Positions 18,522 to 27,153 of a stretch of DNA of 64,000 nt are shown here, one piece after another. Made by a program: the position numbers and the translations under genes. Origin of the DNA: an endosymbiont of Lamellibrachia barhami (GTDB taxonomy: Bacteria; Pseudomonadota; Gammaproteobacteria; Chromatiales; Chromatiaceae). The stretch lies in contig NZ_JAAVSH020000001.1 in assembly GCF_011947365.2 (NCBI RefSeq), forward strand, positions 3,664,523 to 3,728,522. Reading direction: 5' to 3'. The notes under the pieces are model-generated. The model was not told the DNA's origin and ran no database searches. It saw only the letters and a list, made by a program, of their open reading frames with translations. The first letter of the stretch is position 1. Every line of letters starts with the position of its first letter.

Positions 18522-19516
18522 GCATCGAAGTCAATATCGAAAAATTCCGCGCAGAGAGCCCGATGACAGATTTTCTGCGTATGGAGCGGATGCCGCATAT
18601 CTGGTGTCCGGGTTGCGGCATCGGCACCGTGGTCAACTCCTTCGCCGAGGCCGTCAAGAAGAGCGGCATCGACATGGACAAGCTGGCGGTGATCTCCGGC
18701 ATCGGCTGTACGGGTCGGGTCGCCGGTTATGTGAACTTTGATTCCATCCACACCACCCATGGTCGCGCCATCCCCGTCGCCACCGGTCTCAAGCTGGCCA
18801 ACCCCGATCTCAAGGTGGTGGTGGTCAGCGGTGACGGCGATCTCACAGGTATCGGCGGTAACCACTTCATCCACGCCGCCCGCCGCAACATGGACATCAT
18901 GGTCATCTGCGTCAACAATTTCACCTACGGCATGACCGGCGGCCAAGTGACGCCGACCACGCCGCAGACAGCCAACGCCTCCACCACACCCTACGGTAAT
19001 TACGAATACCCCTTCAGTCTGCCGTTTCTGGCGGACGCCTGCGGGGCGACCTACGTGGCGCGCTGGACCTCGCTGCATGCGCGCAATATCACCAAATCGA
19101 TTCGCGAGGCGCTGAATCACAAAGGCTTCTCCTTCATCGAGGTGATCGCCCCCTGCACCACACTCTATCAACGTCGCAATCGCCTGGGCGACGGCCTCGA
19201 TGCACTCGAATATTACAAAGAGGACGCTGGGGTTGAGAAGGATGTCGACACCCGCGATGTAGGCATCGACTTCCAGGGCGATATCGTCATGGGCCGATTC
19301 GTCAATCAGGAGAAGCCGACCTACTACGAGGCAGTCAACGAGCGTTACGCCAACGTCTTGGGCGACGACTACCAGCTCTACGGCATGAGCAAGCCCGAGC
19401 GTGAGGAGAAGGCCAAGCGCGAGGCGGAGGAGAGAACCAAGGTACAAGCCCTGATGGAGGATGAAGAGGCCCAGATGATGGCCGAAGATATGGGCGTGGA
19501 TGAGGAAGGGCTCTGA
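18518..19516 (+). CDS. korB: 2-oxoglutarate:ferredoxin oxidoreductase, beta (TPP) subunit
   Basis: A 332-residue thiamine pyrophosphate subunit. WCPGCGIGTV (about residue 28) binds a cluster/TPP, and GDGDLTGIGGNHFIHAARR to NNFTYGMTGGQ (about residues 107-146) is the TPP-Mg site. A charged Glu/Lys/Arg tail of about 45 residues follows the core. The start overlaps the korA stop (ATGA). A 227-base repeat-rich gap separates it from korC, which is unusual for this tightly packed set. Confidence 0.93.
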   Translation: MSIEVNIEKFRAESPMTDFLRMERMPHIWCPGCGIGTVVNSFAEAVKKSGIDMDKLAVISGIGCTGRVAGYVNFDSIHTTHGRAIPVATGLKLANPDLKVVVVSGDGDLTGIGGNHFIHAARRNMDIMVICVNNFTYGMTGGQVTPTTPQTANASTTPYGNYEYPFSLPFLADACGATYVARWTSLHARNITKSIREALNHKGFSFIEVIAPCTTLYQRRNRLGDGLDALEYYKEDAGVEKDVDTRDVGIDFQGDIVMGRFVNQEKPTYYEAVNERYANVLGDDYQLYGMSKPEREEKAKREAEERTKVQALMEDEEAQMMAEDMGVDEEGL

Positions 19517-19527
19517 GGTGTTTATGT

Positions 19528-19733
19528 TTAACCACAGAGGACTCAAAGGAACGCAAAGGGAAATAAATGCATCGGATCCCAATGTAGGATGTGGTGAGCA
19601 TAGCGAACCGCATCGCTCGGGGTGTCAGCGAATAATGCGGTTCGCAGGCTCACCAGCATCCTACAAATTTTGCAACGCGAACCAATCGCTTTTCTTTACT
19701 TTTCTTTGCGCCCTTTGCGGTTATAAAAATCAG
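19528..19733. repeat. Palindromic repeats inserted between korB and korC
   Basis: Two nested repeats fill the gap. The inner one (19583-19665) is a GTAGGATG palindrome, with ends tgtaggatg and catcctaca and GCGAACCGCAT/ATGCGGTTCGC arms. The outer one has AACCACAGAGGACTCAAAGG at 19530 and CTTTGCGCCCTTTGCGGTT at 19704, a common pattern of dispersed imperfect palindromes in Gammaproteobacteria. The inner family recurs at 33020, 43882, 59308 and 60913. The gap may fold in the transcript and change expression of korC relative to korAB. Confidence 0.75.
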
Positions 19734-19743
19734 GAGATCAACC

Positions 19744-20313
19744 ATGCGTGAGGTCAGATTTTCCGGGTTTGGCGGTCAGGGCATCGTCCGTTGCGCCCTG
19801 ATCACCGGCAAGGCGCTGTCGATGTATGATGACAAATTCGCCACCATGACCCAGAGCTTCGGCCCCGAGGCCCGTGGTGGCGCCTGCAGCTCCCAGTTGG
19901 TGGTCTCCGAAAGTCGGATTCTCTATCCCTACGTCACCCTGCCCGGCGTACTGATCGCACTGTCACAGGATGCCCACGATACCTACGAGCCGAAGCTGAG
20001 GGACGGCGGTCTCCTTATCTACGAGGCGGATCTGGTCACACCTAAAGAGGATACAGGGCGGGTACAGATGTATCCCGCGCCGGTCACCCGCTTCGCCGAG
20101 GAGTTGGGCAACCGCCTGTTTGCCAATCTGGTGACCCTTGGTTGCTTCTCTGCCATCACCAGGATCGTCACCCCAGAGGCGATGAAGAAGGCCCTGCCGG
20201 GGCTGATCCCGGACCGCTTTCTCGAAATCAACAAGAAGGCCTTCGACAAGGGTTTTGCATACGGGCTCGAATTGCTGGAGAAGAAGCCACTCGTGACTGG
20301 GGACGCGCAATGA
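19744..20313 (+). CDS. korC: 2-oxoglutarate:ferredoxin oxidoreductase, gamma subunit
   Basis: A 189-residue CoA-binding gamma subunit. GFGGQGIVRCALITGKAL at the start and the FGPEARGGACSSQLVVS segment are family hallmarks. It completes a four-subunit KOR (DABC order). The ribosome site is AGGAG 7 bases ahead of the ATG. The hdrA start overlaps its last codon (20310). It is separated from korB by a repeat element but keeps order and strand. Confidence 0.92.
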   Translation: MREVRFSGFGGQGIVRCALITGKALSMYDDKFATMTQSFGPEARGGACSSQLVVSESRILYPYVTLPGVLIALSQDAHDTYEPKLRDGGLLIYEADLVTPKEDTGRVQMYPAPVTRFAEELGNRLFANLVTLGCFSAITRIVTPEAMKKALPGLIPDRFLEINKKAFDKGFAYGLELLEKKPLVTGDAQ

Positions 20314-22256
20314 CAAAGCGCACCGGTGTCTTTGTTTGCCACTGCGGTAAAAATATTGCCGCCACTGTCGACGTCAAGAAGGTCGCGCAGGAGCTGGCCA
20401 AGGATGACGGTGTCGTTTTTTCCGAAGACTATGTCTATATGTGCTCGGACCCGGGTCAGACTGCAGTCATCGACGCCATCAAGGATAACAACCTCAATGG
20501 CATGGTCATCTCCTGCTGCTCGCCGACCCTGCACGAAAAGACCTTTCGCGATGCCTCGGAGCTGGGTGACCTCAACGCCTTCCAGTGCGAGATCGCCAAT
20601 ATCCGCGAGCAGTGCGCCTGGGTGCATAAAGACATGGAAGTGGCCACCGAAAAGGCCCTCAAGATCACCCGTGCATCGGTGCGTCGCGTGCAGCACAATC
20701 AGGCGCTTGAGCCTATCGGTGTTCCGGTTACCCGCCGGGCTATGGTAGTCGGCGCTGGCATTGCCGGCATTCAGGCCGCGCTCGATCTGACCGATGCTGG
20801 TCTCGACGTGGTTCTGGTGGAAAAACAGGCGACCATCGGCGGCAACATGCTCAAGCTGTCGGAGACCTTCCCGACCCTCGACTGCTCCCAATGCATCCTG
20901 TCACCGAAGATGGTCTCGGTGTCGAAGAATTCCAAGATCACGCTGATGACCGAAAGCGAGGTGGAGAGCATCTCCGGCTTCGTCGGCAACTTCAAGGTCA
21001 AGATCAAGAAAAAGGCGGAGTTCGTCGATCCCGAGCTGTGCAAGCTCTGCGACGACTGCACACCGGTCTGCCCGGTCGCCGTGCCCAATGAGTACGACGT
21101 GGGTCTGACCAACCGCCGCGCCATCCATATCCCCTTCGCCCAGGCGATCCCAGCCTCCTTTACCCTGGATGAAGAGGCCTGCCTCGGCCTCAATCCCGTG
21201 GTCTGTGGCAAGTGCGAGGAGGTCTGCGACGTCGGGGCAATTGATTACGACAAGAAGCCGACTGTCACCGAGGAAGATATCGGAGCGATCATTGTTTCCA
21301 CCGGGTTCGACCTCTACGGCATGGAACATATGGGTGAATTCGGTGGCGGCCGCTACCCGGACGTGCTCGACGGCCTCCAGTTTGAACGTCTCTGCTCGGC
21401 TTCAGGCGCCACCGAGGGCCATATTATGCGGCCGTCGGACCACAAGGTGCCCAAGGAGATTGTCTTTATCCAGTGCTCCGGCTCCCGGGATCCGGAGAAC
21501 CACTGCGCCTACTGTTCGAAGATCTGCTGCATGTACACGGCCAAACATGCAACCCTCTATAAACACCATGTCCCCGATGGGCAGGCCTATATCTTCTATA
21601 TCGATATCCGCTCCGGCGGCAAGGGTTACGAGGAGTTCGTACAGCGTTCGATGGAGAATGACGGCGTGATCTACCTGCGCGGCAGGGTCTCCAGAGTCTA
21701 CGAAAAGGATGGCAAACTCAGGGTGATGGGCGTCGATACCCTGGCGGGACGCAACGTCGAGATCGATGCCGATATGGTGGTTCTGGCTCAGGCGATGGAA
21801 CCCTCCAAGGGGACTGCCGAGATCGCCAAGATCCTGAAGATAGCCCGCGACAAAGACGGCTTCCTGGCCGAGGCCCATCCGAAATTAAAACCGGTCGAGA
21901 GCGTCACGGCAGGTATCTACCTTGCCGGCGCAGCCCAGGGACCGAAGGATATCCCGGAGACGGTCAGTCAGGCGGGCGCCGCCGCCAGCAAGGTCATCGC
22001 CCTGCTCTCCAAGGATCAACTGGCCCACAGCCCGATGGTGGCAAAGGTCAGAGACCCCTACTGCACCGGCTGCGAGATGTGTGTCGACGCCTGCCCCTAT
22101 GACGCCATTACCCTGGTGGACGGCAAGGCCAGCGTCAACGAGGTTCTGTGCGAAGGCTGTGGCTCCTGCGTGGGCGTCTGCGTGCGCGCCGCCATCGACG
22201 TCAAGAACGTCACCCAGCTGCAGATTCACGAAATGATCAGCGCCATCATGGCGTAA
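20310..22256 (+). CDS. hdrA: HdrA-like flavin electron-bifurcating subunit
   Basis: A 648-residue HdrA. The N-terminal domain has Cys motifs (VFVCHCGKNIA, ISCCSPTLHE). The FAD domain begins VVGAGIAGIQAALDL (about residue 146), with the TLDCSQCILSPKM cluster segment. A ferredoxin insert has CKLCDDCTPVCP, and the C-terminal ferredoxin has CTGCEMCVDACP and CEGCGSCVGVC. In methanogens and sulfate reducers HdrA's FAD is the bifurcation site, splitting electrons to ferredoxin and HdrB. Here HdrB and HdrC are 3-4.5 kb upstream, so the complex is encoded in two parts around kor. The ATG at 20310 overlaps korC. Confidence 0.93.
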   Translation: MTKRTGVFVCHCGKNIAATVDVKKVAQELAKDDGVVFSEDYVYMCSDPGQTAVIDAIKDNNLNGMVISCCSPTLHEKTFRDASELGDLNAFQCEIANIREQCAWVHKDMEVATEKALKITRASVRRVQHNQALEPIGVPVTRRAMVVGAGIAGIQAALDLTDAGLDVVLVEKQATIGGNMLKLSETFPTLDCSQCILSPKMVSVSKNSKITLMTESEVESISGFVGNFKVKIKKKAEFVDPELCKLCDDCTPVCPVAVPNEYDVGLTNRRAIHIPFAQAIPASFTLDEEACLGLNPVVCGKCEEVCDVGAIDYDKKPTVTEEDIGAIIVSTGFDLYGMEHMGEFGGGRYPDVLDGLQFERLCSASGATEGHIMRPSDHKVPKEIVFIQCSGSRDPENHCAYCSKICCMYTAKHATLYKHHVPDGQAYIFYIDIRSGGKGYEEFVQRSMENDGVIYLRGRVSRVYEKDGKLRVMGVDTLAGRNVEIDADMVVLAQAMEPSKGTAEIAKILKIARDKDGFLAEAHPKLKPVESVTAGIYLAGAAQGPKDIPETVSQAGAAASKVIALLSKDQLAHSPMVAKVRDPYCTGCEMCVDACPYDAITLVDGKASVNEVLCEGCGSCVGVCVRAAIDVKNVTQLQIHEMISAIMA

Positions 22257-22272
22257 TGGGAGGAGGATTCAG

Positions 22273-22719
22273 GTGTCGAACCCGTCGCAAACGACTGAAG
22301 TACAGGACTTTGAGCCGCGCATCGTGGCTTTCCTGTGCAAATGGTGTTCGTCCGCCGGCAGTGATCTGGCCGGTGTGTCGCGCATTCAATATTCGGCAAA
22401 CGCCACCCCCATCACCATCCCCTGTTCGGGATCGGTATCACCCATGTATATCCTCTCCGCCTTCAACAAGGGGGCGGATGGCGTGCTGATTTCGGGCTGC
22501 CATCCAGGTGACTGCCACTATATGGAGGGGAACTATCTGGCCCGCCGTAAACTTTACCTGGTGAAGGAGCTGCTCCAGTTCATCGGCCTGGAGTCGGACC
22601 GCTTCCGCATGTCCTGGGTCTCGGCCGCCGAGGGGGCGAAATTCGCAGAGGTGGTCGACGAGTTTGTCGAGGATCTGCGCGTACTGGGTCCCCAGAACCG
22701 ATTGAAGGCGGAGCGCTGA
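22273..22719 (+). CDS. MvhD/FlxD-like iron-sulfur adaptor of HdrA
   Basis: A 148-residue protein of the MvhD/FlxD family ([2Fe-2S], hydrogenase iron-sulfur subunit). It has FLCKWCSSAGSD, IPCSGSVSP and ISGCHPGDCHYMEGN. In known complexes it docks the electron-input module onto HdrA. It starts with GTG after a strong GGGAGGAGG site and ends one base into the next gene's ATG. Following hdrA directly, it fits a bifurcating Hdr-Flx complex. Confidence 0.9.
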   Translation: MSNPSQTTEVQDFEPRIVAFLCKWCSSAGSDLAGVSRIQYSANATPITIPCSGSVSPMYILSAFNKGADGVLISGCHPGDCHYMEGNYLARRKLYLVKELLQFIGLESDRFRMSWVSAAEGAKFAEVVDEFVEDLRVLGPQNRLKAER

Positions 22720-23810
22720 TGGTCAATGTAGAAGAGATTCGAGACTATGCCGCCGGCCTGTTGGAGAAGGGGGAGGTCAAGTCGGTGCTGGGTTTTCGCC
22801 GGGGCTCAGCGAGCGCTTTTGCTGAACCCTGCACGATAACCAATGTCGGAGAGGCTGCTTCCCTTGTCTGGGATCCCACCTGCCTGAATAATCTGGCGCT
22901 CTATCTGGTCAAGGACCGCAAGCAGCAGGCGGTCTCCAAAACTCCTGACACACGTCCTGTTGGCATCGTCGCCAAGGGCTGCGACAGCCGCGCCATCGGT
23001 GTTTTGCTGCAGGAGAACTACTTCAAGCGCGAGGACGTAGTGGTCATAGGTGTCTCCTGCGAAGGCACGGGCGTCGTCGATCCGAGGAAACTGTCCGCCA
23101 AGCTGAAGGGCAGAACGGCGAGCCGGGTAACATTCGCCGTGCAGGGAAGCACAAGTGTCGCGGGAGGCAGGACGCCGGGAGCGACTGACGGCGCCGACGG
23201 CATCAATGTCAGCGTGTATGGCGATGAAACTGAAACCGTTATACCGGCACGAGAGGTTTTGGCCGACCGCTGCCTCGAATGCCGCGCGGCCGCTCCAGCA
23301 CTCAATGACGTCGTTTTCGGCAATACGGTCGAAGCGCGTGATTTTAACGAGCCCTTCCATGCCGCCAAAGAGGCGGAGAGACTCTCTGAGGATGAGCGCT
23401 GGGCGACCTGGGAACGCCACTTTGATCGCTGTCTGCGCTGTTTCGCCTGCCGTGCAGTCTGCCCTATGTGTTACTGCCCTGAATGCGTGGTCGACAGCAC
23501 CACATTCGTGGTCACGCTGGGAACCAGCGCCGAGGAGAAGGCCAACCGCATCCGCTGGTGTGAGCGCTCGGCGAATACCTCCGAGAGCGCTGTCTATCAC
23601 TTGACACGGGCCATTCATCTGGCGGGTCGTTGTATCGACTGTGGCGAATGTGAGCGGGTCTGCCCGGTCAACATTCCGCTACGTCTGCTCAATACCAAGC
23701 TGGAAAAAGAGGCCTTCGAGATGTTCGAGTACCAGGCGGGACACGATATCGAACAGGCCTCACTGCTGTCGTCCTTCCGGGACGAAGATCCCAATAGTTT
23801 CATCAGGTAG
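22719..23810 (+). CDS. FlxC-like iron-sulfur protein
   Basis: A 363-residue protein. The N-terminal half resembles the F420 hydrogenase/dehydrogenase beta-subunit fold (AKGCDSRAIGVLLQE, VIGVSCEGTGVVDP). The second half has Cys-rich motifs: CLECRAAAP, CLRCFACRAVCPMCYCPEC and CIDCGECERVCPVN. It therefore binds several iron-sulfur clusters and passes electrons between the NADH subunit (24844) and the HdrA adaptor. I assign it to the FlxC-like slot from gene order (Flx D, C, B, A); the exact name is tentative. Confidence 0.75.
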   Translation: MVNVEEIRDYAAGLLEKGEVKSVLGFRRGSASAFAEPCTITNVGEAASLVWDPTCLNNLALYLVKDRKQQAVSKTPDTRPVGIVAKGCDSRAIGVLLQENYFKREDVVVIGVSCEGTGVVDPRKLSAKLKGRTASRVTFAVQGSTSVAGGRTPGATDGADGINVSVYGDETETVIPAREVLADRCLECRAAAPALNDVVFGNTVEARDFNEPFHAAKEAERLSEDERWATWERHFDRCLRCFACRAVCPMCYCPECVVDSTTFVVTLGTSAEEKANRIRWCERSANTSESAVYHLTRAIHLAGRCIDCGECERVCPVNIPLRLLNTKLEKEAFEMFEYQAGHDIEQASLLSSFRDEDPNSFIR

Positions 23811-23815
23811 CTCCC

Positions 23816-24847
23816 ATGGAAAAGATCCTTCGCCAGGAAAAACTCAGGGAGTGGGTCGATACCCTCGACGACTGCGAGGTGTACGCTCCCGCCTTCGCCG
23901 ACTCGGTCTGGAATTTTGCCAGGGTCGAGGCCGGCACTGATATCGACCTCTCTCATACCAATACCATCGGCTCCGTCAAGGCCTTCACCTTTCCGCAACG
24001 CGAGGTCTTCTTCCGTTTCGAAAAGAAGGACGGCGTTCCGGTGCTGACCCCGACACTACCCGATCCAAAGCCCACTGTGGTATTCGGCGTGCGGCCCTGT
24101 GATGGCAGGGGCATGCCCCGCAACGACACGGTATTCAATAAAGAGTTCGAGGATCCCTATTACTGGGCGAGACGCAACAAGCTGACCCTGGTTGGCTTGG
24201 CCTGCAATCAGCCCCACTCCCCCAACTGCTTCTGTCAATCGGTTGGTGGCTCGCCACACGCCGAGGAGGGTCTCGATATCCTGATGACAGACCTGGGCGA
24301 CCGGTTTCATGTCAAGGGAGTCACTGCGAAGGGGGTGGAGGCCATGGAGCGGGGCCGCGACGCCTTCGATGCGGTTAGCGACGCTGACCAGACCGAGGTT
24401 GATAAGGTTCACGAGACCTCGCGCAGTTATCCCCAGCGCCCTATCGGGGACCTGGACGCCATTTCCGAGGCCCTCCGCGAGAGCTTCGACTCTCCACTGT
24501 GGGCCGATATGGCGCAGCATTGCATCGGTTGCGGCATCTGCACCTTTCTCTGTCCAACCTGCCACTGTTTCGACATCAACGACGAGGTGATTAGCCCGAC
24601 CACTGGCGAGGGCGAGCGGGTGAGAACCTGGGACAACTGTCAGTTCCCGGACTTCACCATGCACACCTCGGGGCACAACCCCAGAGGCGACCTTGGTTCA
24701 CGTCTGCGGCAGCGGGTCAACCACAAATTTCTCTACTTCGTCGAAAACCATAAAACCCAGCAGTGCACGGGTTGTGGCCGCTGCATCACGGAATGCCCGG
24801 TCGGGATCGACATTGTCGCGGTCTTGGAGAGGGTGGGGCAATCATGA
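23816..24847 (+). CDS. FlxB-like 4Fe-4S dicluster protein
   Basis: A 343-residue protein similar to the iron-sulfur subunits of anaerobic sulfite reductase (AsrA) and sulfhydrogenase beta. VFGVRPCDGRG (about residue 89) is the family signature. The C-terminal ferredoxin has CIGCGICTFLCP and CTGCGRCITECP, with CPTCHCFD between. It should relay electrons from the NADH-binding subunit. Start 6 bases after the preceding stop; its stop overlaps the next start (ATGA). Confidence 0.8.
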   Translation: MEKILRQEKLREWVDTLDDCEVYAPAFADSVWNFARVEAGTDIDLSHTNTIGSVKAFTFPQREVFFRFEKKDGVPVLTPTLPDPKPTVVFGVRPCDGRGMPRNDTVFNKEFEDPYYWARRNKLTLVGLACNQPHSPNCFCQSVGGSPHAEEGLDILMTDLGDRFHVKGVTAKGVEAMERGRDAFDAVSDADQTEVDKVHETSRSYPQRPIGDLDAISEALRESFDSPLWADMAQHCIGCGICTFLCPTCHCFDINDEVISPTTGEGERVRTWDNCQFPDFTMHTSGHNPRGDLGSRLRQRVNHKFLYFVENHKTQQCTGCGRCITECPVGIDIVAVLERVGQS

Positions 24848-25668
24848 CGGATAACATCTATCTTCCAAAGATTGGGCGCATCGTCGGTATCGATGAGGAG
24901 ACCCAGGGCGCCAGGGCAATCAAGACCTTCAAGGTCGAGTTCCCGAACGACGACGGTTTCGAGCATGACTGCGGTCAGTGCGCCATGCTGTCGATGTTCG
25001 GCAAGGGCGAATCGATGATCTCGATCGCCTCCTCGCCGCTGGTCAAGGAGTACAAACAGTTCAGCATCATGAAGATGGGGCGGGTCACCTCGGCCTTTCA
25101 CGCTGCCAAAATCGGCGACTTCATCGGTATCCGTGGCCCCTACGGCAACCAGTTTCCCCTGGACGACTGGCAGGGCCGGGATCTGGTCTTCATCGGCGGT
25201 GGCGTCGGTCTGGCTCCGATCTGGCCGGTAATCCAAACGGCAGTGGCCCGGCGTGAGGAGTTCGGTAAGATCACCGTTTTCTACGGCGCCCGCACCTCCA
25301 GCGACATCATGTACGAGGCCGATTTTGAGAGGCTCAAGGAGTCAGTCGAGGTACAACTCTCGGTCGATGCCCCGGAAGAGGGCTGGTCGGGCTATACGGG
25401 GTTCGTTCCCGCCAACCTGATGGACAAGGCGCCGCCACCTGATAACGCCATTGCTATTACCTGTGGCCCGCCGATCATGATAAAATTCGTGATCCAGAAT
25501 CTGCAGGCATTGGGCTTTGCAGATGAACAGATCTACACCACCATCGAAAACAAGATGAAGTGTGGTGTGGGCAAATGCGGTCGTTGCAACGTGGGTAAGG
25601 ACTATGTCTGTGTGAAGGGCCCGGTCTATTCCTGGGCTGAGCTGAAGCGCCTGCCGCAAGAGTACTAG
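24844..25668 (+). CDS. FlxA-like FAD/NAD(P)-binding electron-input subunit
   Basis: A 274-residue ferredoxin reductase-fold protein like AsrB, sulfhydrogenase gamma and FlxA. It has the FAD site (MISIASSPL), the NAD(P) region (FIGGGVGLAPIWPV), the CGPPIMI motif and a C-terminal [2Fe-2S] site (KMKCGVGKCGRCNVG). It should oxidise NADH (or NADPH) and feed Hdr. ATG 24844 overlaps the previous stop; an open frame upstream is not conserved. This is the last gene of the kor-hdr-flx run; a hairpin and then citrate lyase follow. Confidence 0.85.
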   Translation: MTDNIYLPKIGRIVGIDEETQGARAIKTFKVEFPNDDGFEHDCGQCAMLSMFGKGESMISIASSPLVKEYKQFSIMKMGRVTSAFHAAKIGDFIGIRGPYGNQFPLDDWQGRDLVFIGGGVGLAPIWPVIQTAVARREEFGKITVFYGARTSSDIMYEADFERLKESVEVQLSVDAPEEGWSGYTGFVPANLMDKAPPPDNAIAITCGPPIMIKFVIQNLQALGFADEQIYTTIENKMKCGVGKCGRCNVGKDYVCVKGPVYSWAELKRLPQEY

Positions 25669-25689
25669 ATACCATGTAGCTATTCACCA

Positions 25690-25712
25690 CGGAGAAATCG
25701 GGGATTTCTCCG
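25690..25712. repeat. Short hairpin between the flx and citrate lyase genes
   Basis: A 9-base perfect stem (CGGAGAAAT with ATTTCTCCG) and 5-base loop lie 22 bases past the stop at 25668. A second CTCCGTG copy follows. No T-run, so it looks more like an intergenic palindrome or transcript-end hairpin than a standard terminator. Confidence 0.45.
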
Positions 25713-25787
25713 TAATCTCCGTGCCTCAACGGAGAGCGGAATGGTTACCAAACAGTATATTTTTAGAGTGTTAAGGGGACAGATGTA

Positions 25788-27062
25788 ATGAATATCACTG
25801 GGATGCGTCACGGCGCAAAACTCCTGGATATTGTCGGTTTTCCTCGGTCCGAGGTACTGGGTCCAGAGGCGAGCGATCAAGAGATCAAAAGCCTTATCGA
25901 GCGTTGCGGCGAAGTCTTCGTCAAGCCGATATTCAAGGGCGGCGTTGGCAAGAAGGGTAAGCACGGTTTGCTGGGCAGGGCCAAGGACCTGAGCACCGCC
26001 ATGAAGGAGAAGGAGCGGCTCTATTTTGCCGAGCACTTCCACAACAATACCCTGAGCAAGGCCGAGGGCGTTACCTTTGAGGGCGCGGTACCGGCTGCTT
26101 GTGAGGTCTACTTCTCCATCACCGACAATACCGAGTTCCGTGCGCCGACCATTACCATCACCCATCATGGCGGCGTCGATATCGAGGAGTTGCCCCCGGA
26201 GAAGATCACCAGCATCCCATTCGATCCGCTCACCGGGTTGAAAGGTTTTGTCATCTCCAACGCCCTGAAGCGCATTGGTGCTCCCAGCGAGTTGATCAGT
26301 CCCCTGGTGCAGAACCTGCCCAAGCTTTGGGATCTCTACCACAACTACGGTATGACCACACTGGAGTTGAACCCGATCCGCATGATGCCCAACAAGAAGG
26401 GGCGTCTGGTGCCAGTGGCCTGTGACTTCAAGTGTGGCTTCGACGACGATGACCCCAACGTTGCCCGCCTGGGTCTGCCGGCTGATCTGGATACCTCCAG
26501 CTACTCCGATTTCGAGCAGGAGGTGAACTCGCTGCGCACCTACCAGGGTCAGTCCGATGTATTCGTAATCAATGAAGAGGGTACGATCTCCGCCATGACC
26601 TTCGGCGGCGGCGCCAATGCCCTGGTGACTGAGTTGCTGGGTGACGCGGCCACCATCTCATCTGACTTTGGCGGCAATCCTCCCTACGCCAAGATGCACG
26701 ACATCAGCCGTATCGTATACAAATATTGGCTGGAGCAGACCAACGTGCTCTTCATTATTGGCGGCAAGGCCAACAACACCGATATTTACGAGACCTTCCG
26801 CGCCATGGCGGATGCCCTGCGGGATCACTTCAACGCCCATGGTCCGCAACCGCTCTACGTGGTGGTGGGACGTGGCGGTCCCAACCTGATCCGTGGCATG
26901 GGCTATATGCAGGATACCCTGGACTCCCTGGGTATCCCCTATCAGATGTTCGGTTTCGATTCCGCCATGAGCGAGGTGGTCAACTACGCACAGGCTGCCG
27001 ATGACTGGATGAAAAACGGTGGTCGTGAAATCGTGGCCAAAAAGATGGGGATCGCCGGATAA
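25788..27062 (+). CDS. aclB: ATP citrate lyase, smaller subunit (succinyl-CoA synthetase beta-like)
   Basis: A 424-residue ATP-grasp/CoA-ligase protein. It has FVKPIFKGGVGKKGKHG near residue 45, the ATP-grasp region LYHNYGMTTLELNPIRM (about residue 180) and the nucleotide segment FGGGANALVTELLGD (about residue 265). In known enzymes this subunit binds ATP. The partner gene follows at 27154, and the pair cleaves citrate to acetyl-CoA and oxaloacetate. A hairpin and an 119-base gap separate it from the flx genes, so it may have its own promoter. Confidence 0.9.
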   Translation: MNITGMRHGAKLLDIVGFPRSEVLGPEASDQEIKSLIERCGEVFVKPIFKGGVGKKGKHGLLGRAKDLSTAMKEKERLYFAEHFHNNTLSKAEGVTFEGAVPAACEVYFSITDNTEFRAPTITITHHGGVDIEELPPEKITSIPFDPLTGLKGFVISNALKRIGAPSELISPLVQNLPKLWDLYHNYGMTTLELNPIRMMPNKKGRLVPVACDFKCGFDDDDPNVARLGLPADLDTSSYSDFEQEVNSLRTYQGQSDVFVINEEGTISAMTFGGGANALVTELLGDAATISSDFGGNPPYAKMHDISRIVYKYWLEQTNVLFIIGGKANNTDIYETFRAMADALRDHFNAHGPQPLYVVVGRGGPNLIRGMGYMQDTLDSLGIPYQMFGFDSAMSEVVNYAQAADDWMKNGGREIVAKKMGIAG

Positions 27063-27153
27063 CGGCTTTTCACTGCCCTGCTTTATATCTGTAACCAAGA
27101 ATTTCCTAGCGTGGCCCAATGAGCAGGCCACGCAAGATCGAGGGAGCCAAATT

